The translations under genes and the position numbers were made by a program. From contig NZ_JAAIWM010000008.1 of assembly GCF_011008845.1 (NCBI RefSeq), forward strand, positions 62,001-126,000: a stretch of DNA of 64,000 nt, given 5' to 3'. Positions 25,361 to 34,004 of this stretch are shown here, one piece after another; within the stretch, counting starts at the first letter, position 1, and each line of letters starts with the position of its first letter. The notes under the pieces are model-generated. The model saw only the letters and a program-made list of their open reading frames with translations. It was not told the origin of the DNA and did no database searches. The DNA is from Bacillus mesophilus (GTDB lineage Bacteria; Bacillota; Bacilli; Bacillales; SA4).

Positions 25361-26014
25361 ATGACCTTGAAAATAAGAGTCTACTCAGATTATGTTTGAC
25401 CGTTCTGTTTGATAGCGGAGGTTCCGCTTCTAGAGGCAATCAAAGGAAAAGATGTTGAAGTAGAGTGGATGCCATACGAATTAAGACCATTTCCGGCAGA
25501 AACATTAAAACCAGAAGGCGAATATCTGCAAAGCGCATGGGAAAATAGCGTTTACCCAATGGCAGATCATTATGGTATAAAAATGGTGCTACCAAAGGTA
25601 TCCCCACAACCATATACACACCTAGCATTTGAAGGGTATCAATTTGCTAAAGAGCAAGGAAAGGCAAATGACTACAATCATAGAATGTTTATTGCCTTTT
25701 TCCAAGATGAGCTTGATATAGGTGATATTGACGTACTGACTAAGCTAGCAGGAGAAGTTGGGTTAAATCAAAATGAATACCGGAAAGCTTTAGAGACTAG
25801 AAAATATAAAGAAACCCATCAGAAAGCATTGAAACACGCTTATCATGAGGCGGATATCCAAGCAGTACCGACTTTTATCATCGGTGAGACGATAGTTCAA
25901 GGAGCCCGTCCAAAAGAAACATTAGAAAAAATCATTTCTAATGAATTAATGAAGCAGCCCATTGTCCATTTAAACCTAAACGGAACTGTTTGCGGACCTG
26001 ATTGTTGTGATTAA
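25361..26014 (+). CDS. DsbA/FrnE-family thiol oxidoreductase with in-frame UGA (putative selenoprotein)
   Basis: Translation from ATG 25361 (ribosome binding site GGAGGAAG, 8 nt) gives MTLKIRVYSDYV, then TGA at 25397-25399, then PFCLIAEVPLLEAI and 200 further uninterrupted residues. The family's active site reads DYVCPFC, so UGA stands exactly at the N-terminal, nucleophilic Cys, giving U13-P-F-C16. The total of 217 residues is normal for FrnE/DsbA proteins, with 'DYNHRMFIAFFQDELDIGDIDVL' and the cis-Pro segment 'QAVPTFIIG' present. A hairpin with GG in its loop follows 20 nt after UGA, as expected for a bacterial SECIS. The part after UGA has no plausible start of its own (only TTG 25409 without Shine-Dalgarno). 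Alternative: a nonsense mutation. The intact downstream frame and a second such gene argue against that. Confidence 0.85.
25414..25428 (+). promoter_or_regulatory. Putative bacterial SECIS hairpin of the DsbA-like gene
   Basis: AGCGGA-GGT-TCCGCT forms a 6-bp stem with a GGU loop. Twenty bases separate the UGA (25397-25399) from the loop, within the 16-37 nt window described for bacterial SECIS elements, and the loop begins with GG. Confidence 0.7.
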
Positions 26015-26020
26015 AACATC

Positions 26021-26047
26021 AACCTCTTCTAACGGAAGGGGTTTTTG
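26021..26047 (+). terminator. Rho-independent terminator of the DsbA-like gene
   Basis: AACCTCTTC pairs with GGAAGGGGTT (one T-G) and is followed by TTTTG, seven bases after the stop. Confidence 0.85.
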
Positions 26048-26207
26048 TTATTTATATAAATTAAATACAATAAAAAATTGATAAATTCCCAGTATAACCT
26101 CCTAATAGGTAATCTTTCCCGAGGTAAAGTATGTTGTGTACCTTGAATTGAGTAAATCTTGAACTAATTGTTTAAAGCTCTATGGAAATTGTATGCAACT
26201 CTAAATT

Positions 26208-26259
26208 AATTGCGTGAAAAAGGACCTGAATTGCGTGACAATATGAAATGATTGCGTAA
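26208..26259 (+). repeat. Three direct repeats with exact 21-bp period
   Basis: AATTGCGTGA (26208), AATTGCGTGA (26229) and GATTGCGTAA (26250) are spaced exactly 21 bp, two helical turns, in the 385-bp gap before the SDR gene. They might be regulator half-sites or part of a dispersed Bacillaceae intergenic repeat. The rest of the gap (26048-26399) is A/T rich without a frame I can support. Confidence 0.55.
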
Positions 26260-26399
26260 ATCACTATAAACTCGAGTTGAAAGCTGAAACCATCAAAAAA
26301 ACTACGTTTATAAATTCAATAAGAATTGATTTAGTATTAAATCAAATACATATAGATGATAGAATATACTAAACATACACACGTAAAGGGTGAGGGGAT

Positions 26400-27239
26400 A
26401 TGAGTCAACCAGTTGCCGTTGTCACTGGCTCTTCAAGTGGATTTGGACTATTAACTTGCTTAACATTTGCACGTGCAGGCTACAGGGTTATAGCTACAAT
26501 GAGAAATATTGAAAAGAGTGAACATTTATTAAGAATTGCTAAACAAGATGGTGTGGATTCATTGATACATGTTGAGGAATTAGATGTAACGTCAGACAGT
26601 TCAATAGAAAAGTTCCAAATGTTAATGCAGCAAACAGAAAGAATCGATGTACTCGTAAATAATGCAGGTTATGCGGGGGCAGGCTTTGTAGAAGAAATAC
26701 CAGTAGAAGAGTATCGAAAGCAATTTGAAACAAATGTATTTGGGGTGATCTCTGTCACCCAATCCATTCTACCAATGATGCGTAAACAAGGGAGTGGTAA
26801 AATAATTAATGTTAGCAGTATTAGTGGCAGAATTGGATTTCCAGGTTTATCTCCTTACATAGCATCCAAACATGCCCTTGAAGGCTGGAGTGAATCATTA
26901 AGATTAGAAATGAAACCATTTGGAATTGACGTTGTTCTTATTGAACCAGGTTCATATCAAACCAATATTTGGTCGACAGGAAAAAGTGTCACAGAGAAAT
27001 CACTTCTTCCTAACTCACCATATTATGGAACAATGAAGAAAATTGAGGATCATTTAAACAAGGAACAGTCTACATATGGAAATCCTCAGGATGTCGCAAG
27101 CTTAATTCTTAATGTGGTCAAACAAAAAGATCCCCCTTTACGTATTCCAATTGGAAAAGGAGTTAAAATGACCATTGCTTTAAAGCAAATTCTCCCCTGG
27201 CATTATTGGGAAAGAATGTTTTTAAAAAAGCTTAAATAG
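26400..27239 (+). CDS. SDR family oxidoreductase
   Basis: A 279-residue classical short-chain dehydrogenase/reductase. Cofactor motif TGSSSGFG near the N-terminus, the 'NNAG' motif (VLVNNAGYAG), active-site Ser-x-Tyr-x3-Lys in 'ISGRIGFPGLSPYIASKHALEGWSESLR', and 'IEPGSYQT' are all seen. It resembles the 17-beta-HSD/retinol-dehydrogenase-like SDRs common in bacilli; substrate unknown. The ATG at 26400 has GTGAGGGG just upstream. Monocistronic by appearance. Confidence 0.9.
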   Translation: MSQPVAVVTGSSSGFGLLTCLTFARAGYRVIATMRNIEKSEHLLRIAKQDGVDSLIHVEELDVTSDSSIEKFQMLMQQTERIDVLVNNAGYAGAGFVEEIPVEEYRKQFETNVFGVISVTQSILPMMRKQGSGKIINVSSISGRIGFPGLSPYIASKHALEGWSESLRLEMKPFGIDVVLIEPGSYQTNIWSTGKSVTEKSLLPNSPYYGTMKKIEDHLNKEQSTYGNPQDVASLILNVVKQKDPPLRIPIGKGVKMTIALKQILPWHYWERMFLKKLK

Positions 27240-27335
27240 GTTATGTTATAAAGAATAAGGTAGTTCACTTGTTATTTTTTAGTAAAATCGGGTAGAGTAA
27301 AAAGGTGAACTAAATATATGAAGGAGTGTTTGTTT

Positions 27336-27788
27336 ATGGCTAAGACGTTTGATGCATTGCCAGAAACGTTAATTGAAACTTTAAAAAAGGAAGTAATCGT
27401 CTCACTTATTACGGTTAATTCTGACCATAATCCTGAAGTAAGTGCAGTGTCTTGGGTACTTCCAAGTAATGATGGAAAAAAAGTAGGGATTGCTGTTGGG
27501 CATAAAGGTTCAAGTATGGCTAACATACAGAAAAATCCAAATGTAACACTAGGATTTTTCGCTGATGAAAGTTATTACTCTATACAAGGATCAGCTTCTG
27601 TTTCAGAAATCATTGAAAAGACGATGAAATATCGCGTTATAACAGTTGATGTAAAAGAAGTTGAGGATGTTATATTTTATGGTGGTAAGGTCACTCAACA
27701 GCCTACATATGAGAAAACATACGAGGCAGAGCTTGCTGAGAAGTTGGATAGTGAGGTTCATGAACTTCTAGTAGAATACTTAAAGTAA
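27336..27788 (+). CDS. Pyridoxamine 5'-phosphate oxidase-like flavin-binding protein
   Basis: A 150-residue single-domain protein of the split-barrel PNPOx superfamily. The 'EVIVSLITVNSDHNPEVSAVSWVLPSND' strand-loop-strand, 'NIQKNPNVTLGFF' and 'SIQGSASV' parts are typical of FMN- or F420-binding members. Reaction unknown; such proteins reduce or bind heme, flavins or small electrophiles. The start at ATG 27336 has GAAGGAGTG before it. ATG 27318 is in frame, but the Shine-Dalgarno would then be inside the gene. Confidence 0.83.
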   Translation: MAKTFDALPETLIETLKKEVIVSLITVNSDHNPEVSAVSWVLPSNDGKKVGIAVGHKGSSMANIQKNPNVTLGFFADESYYSIQGSASVSEIIEKTMKYRVITVDVKEVEDVIFYGGKVTQQPTYEKTYEAELAEKLDSEVHELLVEYLK

Positions 27789-27816
27789 AAAGAAGGTGGA
27801 CTCCCACCTTCTTTTT
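27787..27816. terminator. Bidirectional terminator
   Basis: A 13-bp perfect stem AAAAAGAAGGTGG and complement with ACTC loop, ending in T-run; shared by two converging genes. Confidence 0.9.
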
Positions 27817-27970
27817 AATGCTTGTAAAGATCAAGCCGGATCTTAGAGTCTTGAACTTTTTCTTCAAATTCTTCGTCCTGGGCAGACTCATGGTTTATCG
27901 CTGAATTTACGTATTCTTCATTGGTTACATATAATACTTCATTCGTTAAATGCCCTTCATCTCTACTCAT
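27815..27970 (-). CDS. Hypothetical 51-residue acidic protein
   Basis: A short frame begins at ATG 27970 behind AGGAGGG and ends at the terminator. The product (MSRDEGHLTNEVLYVTNEEY ... DLYKH) is acidic, soluble and lacks cysteine. No family recognised. Strong ribosome binding site plus shared terminator support it as a gene. Confidence 0.65.
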   Translation of the reverse strand: MSRDEGHLTNEVLYVTNEEYVNSAINHESAQDEEFEEKVQDSKIRLDLYKH

Positions 27971-28183
27971 TACAAACCCTCCTTTAAAATATAATAGGAA
28001 CCTCCTCTATAATTTCTACCTAATGGATATTTTTAAACCTATAAGAACATTCATTCACTACGATCAAACACTTATAACTTAAATAAAAAGCAATTATTAT
28101 TTCATACACCGATACAAGTATTCAACATGATTACTTGATATAATATAGAATATATTTTGAAGTAATAAAAACGAGGTGTAGTA

Positions 28184-29377
28184 ATGGAGATTAAATTTTC
28201 AAAGAAAATGGATAGCTTTCCAACTAGTATTTTTAATGAGCTTTCCTCCTATAAAAAGAGAAAAATAAATGAAGGATATGACATCATTGATCTTAGTGTA
28301 GGGAGTCCAGATTTACCTCCACCCCCTTTTGTGATGGAAGAACTTTCAAATTACGCAAAACAACCTGCATACTATGGATATACTCTAACCGGAACATCTG
28401 AGTTTAATAATGCTGTATGTACTTATTATCAACACAAGTATGATGTGTCTATTGCAGCAGAAAATGAAGCCTTAATGGTTATGGGCTCACAGGATGGACT
28501 TGTTCATCTACCAATGGTTCTTACCAATCCGGGTGATCTGATCCTTGTACCAGACCCAGGATATACAGCGTATGCAGCAGGAATTTCTTTGGCTGAAGCC
28601 ATACCTTATCCCATGCCGCTACAGTCAGAAAATAACTTTTTACCTAACTTAACTCTCATTCCAGAAGAGGTATGTGAGAAAGCAAAGTTAATGATTTTAA
28701 ACTTTCCAGGAAATCCTGTTCCAGCAATGGCAACATCTGAATTTTTTGAAGAGGTAGTGCAGTTTGCAAAGAAATACAACATTATTGTTTTGCACGATTT
28801 TGCCTATTGTGAGTTGTATTATGATAAAAAACCAATTAGTTTTCTATCTGTTGATGGAGCTAAGGAAGTAGGAATTGAGTTTAATTCTTTATCAAAGAGC
28901 TTTAATATGGCTGGCTGTAGAATTGGATATGTAGTAGGTAACTCCGAGGTGATTTCAGGTCTTGACAGACTTAAGTCTAACCTAGACTATGGGGTTTTCT
29001 TACCTATTCAGAAGGCAGCTATACGAGCATTAAAGGATGAATCTATTTTTACAGACAGTCTAAGGAGAATTTATAGGGAGAGAAGAGATTCATTAGTAAC
29101 AGGACTAAGAGAACTGGGCTGGAATGTTAGTTCCCCATTAGCATCGATGTTTTTATGGGCAGAGGTACCCAAACAATTTACTTCAAAAGAGTTTGCTTAT
29201 AAATTGCTAGATGATGCAGGGGTAGTGGTTACACCCGGAATCGCTTTTGGCAATGAGGGTGAAGGGTATGTCAGGATTGCGATTGTACAGGATGAAGCGG
29301 TCTTACAAAGAGCAGTTAAAAAAATAAAAGACAGTGGCATTGTATTAGAAAGTGCCTTAGAGGAGGAGAGTGTATGA
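28184..29377 (+). CDS. Class I/II PLP-dependent aminotransferase
   Basis: A 397-residue fold-type I aminotransferase resembling LL-diaminopimelate/aspartate-type enzymes. 'DLSVGSPDLPPPPFV' at the substrate arm, 'NFPGNPVPAMA', 'LHDFAYCELYYD' and the PLP-lysine stretch 'FNSLSKSFNMAGCRIGYVVG' (Lys in SLSKS) are seen. It is the first gene of a four-gene operon (aminotransferase, M20 deacylase, GNAT, N-acylamino acid racemase) in which overlapping ends imply coupled expression. A role in amino-acid salvage, removing the amino group of the L-amino acid produced, is inferred. RBS is GAGGTG. Confidence 0.92.
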   Translation: MEIKFSKKMDSFPTSIFNELSSYKKRKINEGYDIIDLSVGSPDLPPPPFVMEELSNYAKQPAYYGYTLTGTSEFNNAVCTYYQHKYDVSIAAENEALMVMGSQDGLVHLPMVLTNPGDLILVPDPGYTAYAAGISLAEAIPYPMPLQSENNFLPNLTLIPEEVCEKAKLMILNFPGNPVPAMATSEFFEEVVQFAKKYNIIVLHDFAYCELYYDKKPISFLSVDGAKEVGIEFNSLSKSFNMAGCRIGYVVGNSEVISGLDRLKSNLDYGVFLPIQKAAIRALKDESIFTDSLRRIYRERRDSLVTGLRELGWNVSSPLASMFLWAEVPKQFTSKEFAYKLLDDAGVVVTPGIAFGNEGEGYVRIAIVQDEAVLQRAVKKIKDSGIVLESALEEESV

Positions 29378-30510
29378 AAGTAGTAGAAGAAAAAATTCTC
29401 AATTACTTTAATTTTTTACATGAGCATCCTGAACTTAGTTTTGAAGAGGTAAATACAACTAAGTATATCGAGTCCATTCTAATAGAACAAGGATGCAGAG
29501 TGACAACATTCAAAAACTGTACCGGTGTTATTGGTGATATAGGAGAAGGTAAGCCAGTTGTTGCTGTTCGTGCTGATATGGATGCTCTATGGCAGGAGGT
29601 GGATGGAGAGTATAAAGCCAATCACTCATGTGGTCATGACGCCCATATGGCTATGGTCTTAGGAATTATTGAGGAAGTGAAGAGTCTGCCATCCTTACCA
29701 AAAGGGACGATTCGGTTTATTTTTCAACCAGCAGAAGAAAAAGGGAAAGGTGCTCTTCAATTATTTGAAGAGGGCGTTATTGATGACGTTGATTATTTGT
29801 TTGGTGTTCACTTAAGACCCATTCAGGAATTACCAAATGGAAAAGCAACACCTGCTATTATACATGGAGCTGCTAGATTTATAGAGGGTAAGATCATTGC
29901 AGAAGACCTTCATGGAGCAAGACCTCATTTGGGTGCCAACGCAATCGAAGTGGGTGCAGCGCTAGTGGGGCTAACTAATGGAATTCATTTAGATCCAATG
30001 GTCCCTTATTCTGTAAAGATGACGGCCTTTCATGCTGGTGGGAAAAGTTTAAATATTATCCCTGGACGAGCTACTTTTGGACTTGATTTACGAGCACAAT
30101 CTAATGAAACAATGGATCAATTAGTCGCCACTATTAAAGACCGTATTAAAGCCCTTGAAGCCTATTATAATGTGGAAATACCTATGGAGTTTACGTCACA
30201 CATAGCAGCAGCTATGGTCAATGAGGAAGCTCAGGAGATCATGAAGCAGGCTATTAAAGAAATCGTAGGTGAAGAAAACGTGGAGCCTCCTTTGGTAACT
30301 ACAGGTGGAGACGATTTTCATTTCTATACAATTAAGCGACCACACTTAAAGGCGACTATGCTTGGATTAGGCTGTGACCTTCAGCCTGGACTTCACCATC
30401 CAAAGATGGTCTTTAACCAAAAAGCTTTACCAGTAGGGACTGCTATTTTAACTAAAGCTCTTCTTTTAGCAATGGAAAAGGAGAAGGATGGAGAACGTGC
30501 TTCATATTAA
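29374..30510 (+). CDS. M20 family amidohydrolase (putative N-succinyl/N-acyl-L-amino acid deacylase)
   Basis: A 378-residue metal-dependent aminoacylase. Zn-binding features: 'VRADMDAL', 'SCGHDAHMA', 'FQPAEEKGKGALQL' (catalytic Glu pair), 'GVHLRP', 'TTGGDDFHFY'. In the N-succinylamino acid racemase pathway described for Geobacillus kaustophilus, an M20 L-desuccinylase catalyses the last, irreversible step; this gene occupies that place. It overlaps the aminotransferase by 4 bp (ATGA) and the GNAT gene by 23 bp. Confidence 0.9.
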   Translation: MKVVEEKILNYFNFLHEHPELSFEEVNTTKYIESILIEQGCRVTTFKNCTGVIGDIGEGKPVVAVRADMDALWQEVDGEYKANHSCGHDAHMAMVLGIIEEVKSLPSLPKGTIRFIFQPAEEKGKGALQLFEEGVIDDVDYLFGVHLRPIQELPNGKATPAIIHGAARFIEGKIIAEDLHGARPHLGANAIEVGAALVGLTNGIHLDPMVPYSVKMTAFHAGGKSLNIIPGRATFGLDLRAQSNETMDQLVATIKDRIKALEAYYNVEIPMEFTSHIAAAMVNEEAQEIMKQAIKEIVGEENVEPPLVTTGGDDFHFYTIKRPHLKATMLGLGCDLQPGLHHPKMVFNQKALPVGTAILTKALLLAMEKEKDGERASY

Positions 30511-31309
30511 AACATTAACAACTCTTCAAGAGGTTAAGAGTGTTCAAGCAGTCGAGGAACAAGTGTGGAATAGTCCTTCCATACCTGAACATCAAATATA
30601 TACTGCCATTCAAAATGGTGGGATTCTACTAGGAGCATACTTAGATAATAATTTAATCGGTTTTTTATATAGCTTTCCTGGTTATAAGGAAGGTTCAATC
30701 TATTTATGCTCACATATGCTTGGAATCTTGCCGGGATATCGTAAAAGCGGGATAGGACATCAATTGAAGGAAAAACAGAGGGAACTAGCCTTGCAAAAAG
30801 GATATTCCTTGATCACATGGACGTTTGATCCGTTAGAAAGTGTAAATGCCTACTTAAATATACACAAGCTAAAAGGAATTACTGGTTCATATTTGGAGAA
30901 CCACTATGGTAATCTTAATGACTCGTTAAATCAGGGAATGCCGACTGATCGGTTTTTAGTAGAGTGGTGGATTAACAGCAAGCATGTTAACGATGAGAAC
31001 ACCAACTCTCTCTCGATAAATGAATATAAAGCCTTAATTGCTATAGAACAAGATAAGCTTGGCTTTCCGTATATAGTTGACACATACAACCAAGAACTAT
31101 CTCAAAATCATTACTTAGTACCGGTACCAGAAAACTTTCAACAGATCAAAAAGGATAGGCCAGAACTAGCCATGGAATGGAGATTAGAAACAAGAACACA
31201 ATTTCAGAAATTATTATCTAAGGGATATGTTGCAGCTGATATTAGAAGAGAGTCAAAGAATGGTGTAAGCTACTATGTGTTTTCTTTAAAAAATAGTCTG
31301 AGCATTTAG
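30488..31309 (+). CDS. GNAT acyltransferase (putative succinyl-CoA:D-amino acid N-succinyltransferase)
   Basis: At 273 residues this is longer than a single GNAT domain. The N-terminal half has the acetyl/acyl-CoA loop 'GYRKSGIGHQLKEKQRELALQKG' and 'WTFDPLESVNAYLNIHKL', typical of the GNAT family members adjacent to N-acylamino acid racemase genes. The G. kaustophilus counterpart succinylates D-amino acids. The start lies inside the M20 gene, preceded by AAAAGGAG. Predicted role: charging D-amino acids with succinate before racemisation. Assignment comes mainly from operon context. Confidence 0.82.
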   Translation: MENVLHIKTLTTLQEVKSVQAVEEQVWNSPSIPEHQIYTAIQNGGILLGAYLDNNLIGFLYSFPGYKEGSIYLCSHMLGILPGYRKSGIGHQLKEKQRELALQKGYSLITWTFDPLESVNAYLNIHKLKGITGSYLENHYGNLNDSLNQGMPTDRFLVEWWINSKHVNDENTNSLSINEYKALIAIEQDKLGFPYIVDTYNQELSQNHYLVPVPENFQQIKKDRPELAMEWRLETRTQFQKLLSKGYVAADIRRESKNGVSYYVFSLKNSLSI

Positions 31310-31340
31310 CATATATAAAAGTAAAGGAGCAAGGTGACCT

Positions 31341-32459
31341 ATGAATCCAATATCAATCAAAAAGGTCGTTCTTCATAAATTAGTTATGAGACTTAACGAC
31401 CCCTTCTCTACAAGCTTTGGTACATTTCAGGATAAAGAGTTTTTTGTTGTTGAAATGATTGATGAGAATGGAGTCCAAGGGTTTGGTGAATCCGTTGCAT
31501 TTACCAGCCCATGGTATAGTGAAGAAACGGTTAAAACTAATGAACACATAATGAGTGATTTTTTAATTCCTCTACTTCTTTCGGCGCCTATTCATCATCC
31601 AGATGAGGTCTCTTCAAGATTCAGTACCATTCGTAGTAATAACATGGCTAAATCCGCATTAGAAGGTGCTGTCTGGGATTTATATGCTAAAAGAAGCAAT
31701 ATTCCTCTAGCAAAAGCCTTAGGAGGAGAAAAACAACAGATTGATGTAGGAATAAGCATAGGAATTCAACCAACTGTGACAGAGCTCCTTCGAGTAATCG
31801 ATCAGAATGTAACAGAAGGTTATAAGCGAATCAAGATAAAGATTAAGCCAGGCTGGGATGTTGACATATTAAAAGAAGTGAGAAAGCAATTTCCGAGTAC
31901 TGCTTTAATGGCTGATGCTAACTCTGCTTATACGTTAAAGGACATTGAACATTTAAAGAAGCTCGATGATTTAAATTTGACCATGATTGAACAACCTCTA
32001 GCTCATGATGATATTATTGATCACGCGAAGTTACAATCTGTGTTAGAGACACCGGTTTGTTTAGACGAGAGTATACATTCTTTTGATGATGTAAGACATG
32101 CTGTGGAGCTAGGAAGTTGTAAAATTATCAATGTTAAAATTGGTAGGGTTGGTGGGTTGAGCGAATCCAAACGAATTCATGATTACTGTAAGGAGCAAAA
32201 CATTCCGGTTTGGTGTGGAGGAATGTTAGAAGCGGGTATCGGAAGAGCGCATAATATTGCGTTAACAACGTTAAGTCAATTCAACCTCCCAGGCGACACA
32301 GCAGCATCAAGTCGTTACTGGTCAAAGGACATTATTGACCCAGAGGTGTTGGTCAATAATGGAGTTATTCAGGTGCCTTCAAGTCCGGGAATTGGGTATG
32401 AGGTTAATTGGACTAATCTTGAATCTTACCGTGTAGATAAAAAAGTATTTGTCAAATAA
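31341..32459 (+). CDS. Enolase-superfamily N-acylamino acid racemase / o-succinylbenzoate synthase
   Basis: A 372-residue MLE-subgroup enolase-superfamily enzyme. Catalytic Lys pair: '[12 protein letters not shown]' (KxK) on one face and 'NVKIGRVGG' on the other; metal ligands are in 'MADANSAY', 'IEQPLA' and 'CLDESI'. Automated pipelines call this menC; the operon (GNAT plus M20 deacylase, no men genes) instead fits N-succinylamino acid racemase, which interconverts N-succinyl-D- and L-amino acids. The protein may be promiscuous for both. RBS is AAAGGAG. Followed by a 17-bp-stem terminator. Confidence 0.9.
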   Translation: MNPISIKKVVLHKLVMRLNDPFSTSFGTFQDKEFFVVEMIDENGVQGFGESVAFTSPWYSEETVKTNEHIMSDFLIPLLLSAPIHHPDEVSSRFSTIRSNNMAKSALEGAVWDLYAKRSNIPLAKALGGEKQQIDVGISIGIQPTVTELLRVIDQNVTEGYKRIKIKIKPGWDVDILKEVRKQFPSTALMADANSAYTLKDIEHLKKLDDLNLTMIEQPLAHDDIIDHAKLQSVLETPVCLDESIHSFDDVRHAVELGSCKIINVKIGRVGGLSESKRIHDYCKEQNIPVWCGGMLEAGIGRAHNIALTTLSQFNLPGDTAASSRYWSKDIIDPEVLVNNGVIQVPSSPGIGYEVNWTNLESYRVDKKVFVK

Positions 32460-32461
32460 AC

Positions 32462-32500
32462 AAAAGAGTGAAAAAATCAAAGAGATTTTTTCACTCTTTT
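32462..32500. terminator. Strong terminator shared by converging genes
   Basis: A 17-bp perfect stem just after the racemase stop; its right arm overlaps the last codons of the minus-strand gene ending at 32491. T-run on the plus side. Confidence 0.9.
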
Positions 32501-32997
32501 TGGTTTGTCTGGTTGGCTTTGTTCTTTAAAATAACATAATAGAAGATCGTTAAACTTTGCAATCCGACGTAAATTGGGACCGAAAAAGCTAGTCTGTATC
32601 CTTGTTTGTAATGAAATATTCCGAATTTAGTACCTACATATTCTAAGATAATAGCGAAAAATGTCCAAACTATAATATAAAAGATGGTTTTATAGCCTCT
32701 AATTTTAAAGTGCTCATAAAAATATATTAAAAAATAGCCAAAGGGACCATACATGACATATGTGAGAATATCAAACACCTCATACTTAGAGTTATCATTC
32801 ACATCATAAAAGTCAAAAGGCGGGATACTAATCGAGTGGTCTGAAAGTAGTCCTATATAAAATCCTAATAATAGAAGAGTAATAGAAGTGCCAAGTGAAA
32901 ATTTTTTAGGTAAGAGAAATATAAGAGTGTACATTACGACAGATACAATAATAATAAACCATTCATTTTCATTAAATTGATTATCATAAATGATCAT
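32491..32997 (-). CDS. CBO0543-like integral membrane protein
   Basis: A 168-residue protein with about five membrane helices. 'YGPFGYFLIYFYEHFKIRG' and 'LEYVGTKFGIFHYKQGYRLAFSVPIYVG' are features I associate with the CBO0543 family of small bacillary/clostridial membrane proteins of unknown function. ATG 32997 overlaps the end of the upstream gene by 14 bp and has AGGAAG before it, so the two are co-translated. No catalytic residues apparent. Confidence 0.75.
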   Translation of the reverse strand: MIIYDNQFNENEWFIIIVSVVMYTLIFLLPKKFSLGTSITLLLLGFYIGLLSDHSISIPPFDFYDVNDNSKYEVFDILTYVMYGPFGYFLIYFYEHFKIRGYKTIFYIIVWTFFAIILEYVGTKFGIFHYKQGYRLAFSVPIYVGLQSLTIFYYVILKNKANQTNQKE

Positions 32998-33463
32998 ATT
33001 TAGTCTTCCTTAATTCAAAATGACGTATCAACTTTGCAAATAGAAAGGTTAAGATGATAAATAATATAATCTCAACTAGCGTATACCAATTGTTCCACTG
33101 TTTATATGAATAAACCTCAAGTCTTTCTCCAAGAATTTCAACCGCAAATATAAAAATGCCTGCAGATAATATGGTTAGTACTTTATGAATGTTTTTCTTA
33201 TAAAGATAAAATAGGTTAATCATGATTAGAAGCGCCAATGGGTAGAGAAGAGTTCTATAAAGGAAATAAGCCACGAAAAAATCAGACTGTTCACTTCTCT
33301 CAATCCACTTTAAGTTGAAACCGACAATCGTAAATGTATTTTTTATGAGGATGGATGTGGTTAAAAAAAGAAATGAATTTTCTGTGAATGAAAATGGTTT
33401 AGGCAAAAAAATTAATATCATCGTTAGAAGCCAAGCTAGCATGATAAATATAGTTAGTACCAT
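32984..33463 (-). CDS. CBO0543-like integral membrane protein (second of pair)
   Basis: 159 residues, about five helices. The C-terminal 'EILGERLEVYSYKQWNNWYTLVEI' parallels 'EYVGTKFGIFHYKQGYRLAFSVPI' of its partner, pointing to an ancient duplication with divergence. Start ATG 33463 follows AAAGGTG. Function unknown; the overlapping pair may form a hetero-oligomer (inference). A longer seven-helix relative lies at 59154-59969. Confidence 0.72.
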   Translation of the reverse strand: MVLTIFIMLAWLLTMILIFLPKPFSFTENSFLFLTTSILIKNTFTIVGFNLKWIERSEQSDFFVAYFLYRTLLYPLALLIMINLFYLYKKNIHKVLTILSAGIFIFAVEILGERLEVYSYKQWNNWYTLVEIILFIILTFLFAKLIRHFELRKTKYDHL

Positions 33464-33606
33464 GTAAAAACTGTCACCTTTTTCTGAGGTATAAGATTCT
33501 GAATATAGAAGAAGTGTTTGTAAATTAAATTGTTCTAAATACTTACTATTTATACAAGTTTGTAAAAAGTATCATACATTTACTAAAATAAATAAAATTC
33601 ACCCAA

Positions 33607-33951
33607 TTTTTTACAAGCAAGAACTGAAGTTATAAAAAGTTTACTTATTGAACCGTATAATAATAGAATCCTATTAGTTCGATTAGGAACGAGTGCTCAT
33701 ATATAGGTTTCTTCCTAAATAAAGGATTGAAGATTACATCGATTGACTATTCAAATAATATGTTAAAAATAGCTAAGGAAAAGTATAAGGATGAACGTTC
33801 ATCCAAATGGACGCTCAACAGTTGGGTTTTAAAGATGTATTTTTGAGCTAGTTGTTGTGAGTTTAATAGTCCGGACCCTAATAAATTGAGTGAAATCGTA
33901 CGCGTATTAAGTGAAAAGGGATTTTGTATGGAAAGTAAAAAAGATCATTAA
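33607..33951 (+). pseudogene. Decayed class I SAM-dependent methyltransferase
   Basis: Fragments of one methyltransferase can be followed across at least two frame changes. 'ARTEVIKSLLIEPYNN' is followed by 'GTSAHI' and then a stop. In the next frame come 'GFFLNKGLKITSIDYSNNMLKIAKEKY' (motif I/post I with acidic Asp) and a motif III-like 'DAQQLGFKDVF'. After another shift come 'ELVVVSLIVRTL' and 'SEIVRVLSEKGFCMESKKDH'. The glycine motif is eroded (GTSAHI instead of GxGxG). In-frame TAG and TGA, plus lost start and indels, mark it as dead. It lies between the membrane-protein pair and the HesB-like selenoprotein. The gap 33464-33606 shows nothing. Confidence 0.7.
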
Positions 33952-33954
33952 AAA

Positions 33955-33994
33955 GACTAAGCAACATTAGCAAGCAGCTAATTATTGCTTAGTC
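33955..33994 (-). terminator. Terminator of the HesB-like selenoprotein gene
   Basis: GACTAAGCAA/TTGCTTAGTC, a 10-bp perfect stem with further inner pairing, and TTTTT on the minus strand. It ends 10 bp beyond the selenoprotein stop, supporting that the frame through the UGA is a transcribed unit. Confidence 0.85.
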
Positions 33995-34004
33995 AAAATC
34001 TTAA

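Noticed and set aside
26208..26259. Three direct repeats as a CRISPR array
   Set aside because: Repeat units are about 10 bp with 11-bp spacers and no cas genes; far below CRISPR dimensions.
33780..33860. In-frame TGA/TAG in the methyltransferase remnant as further recoding
   Set aside because: The stops do not fall on conserved cysteines, the reading frame also shifts more than once, and the glycine motif is eroded; decay explains it better.
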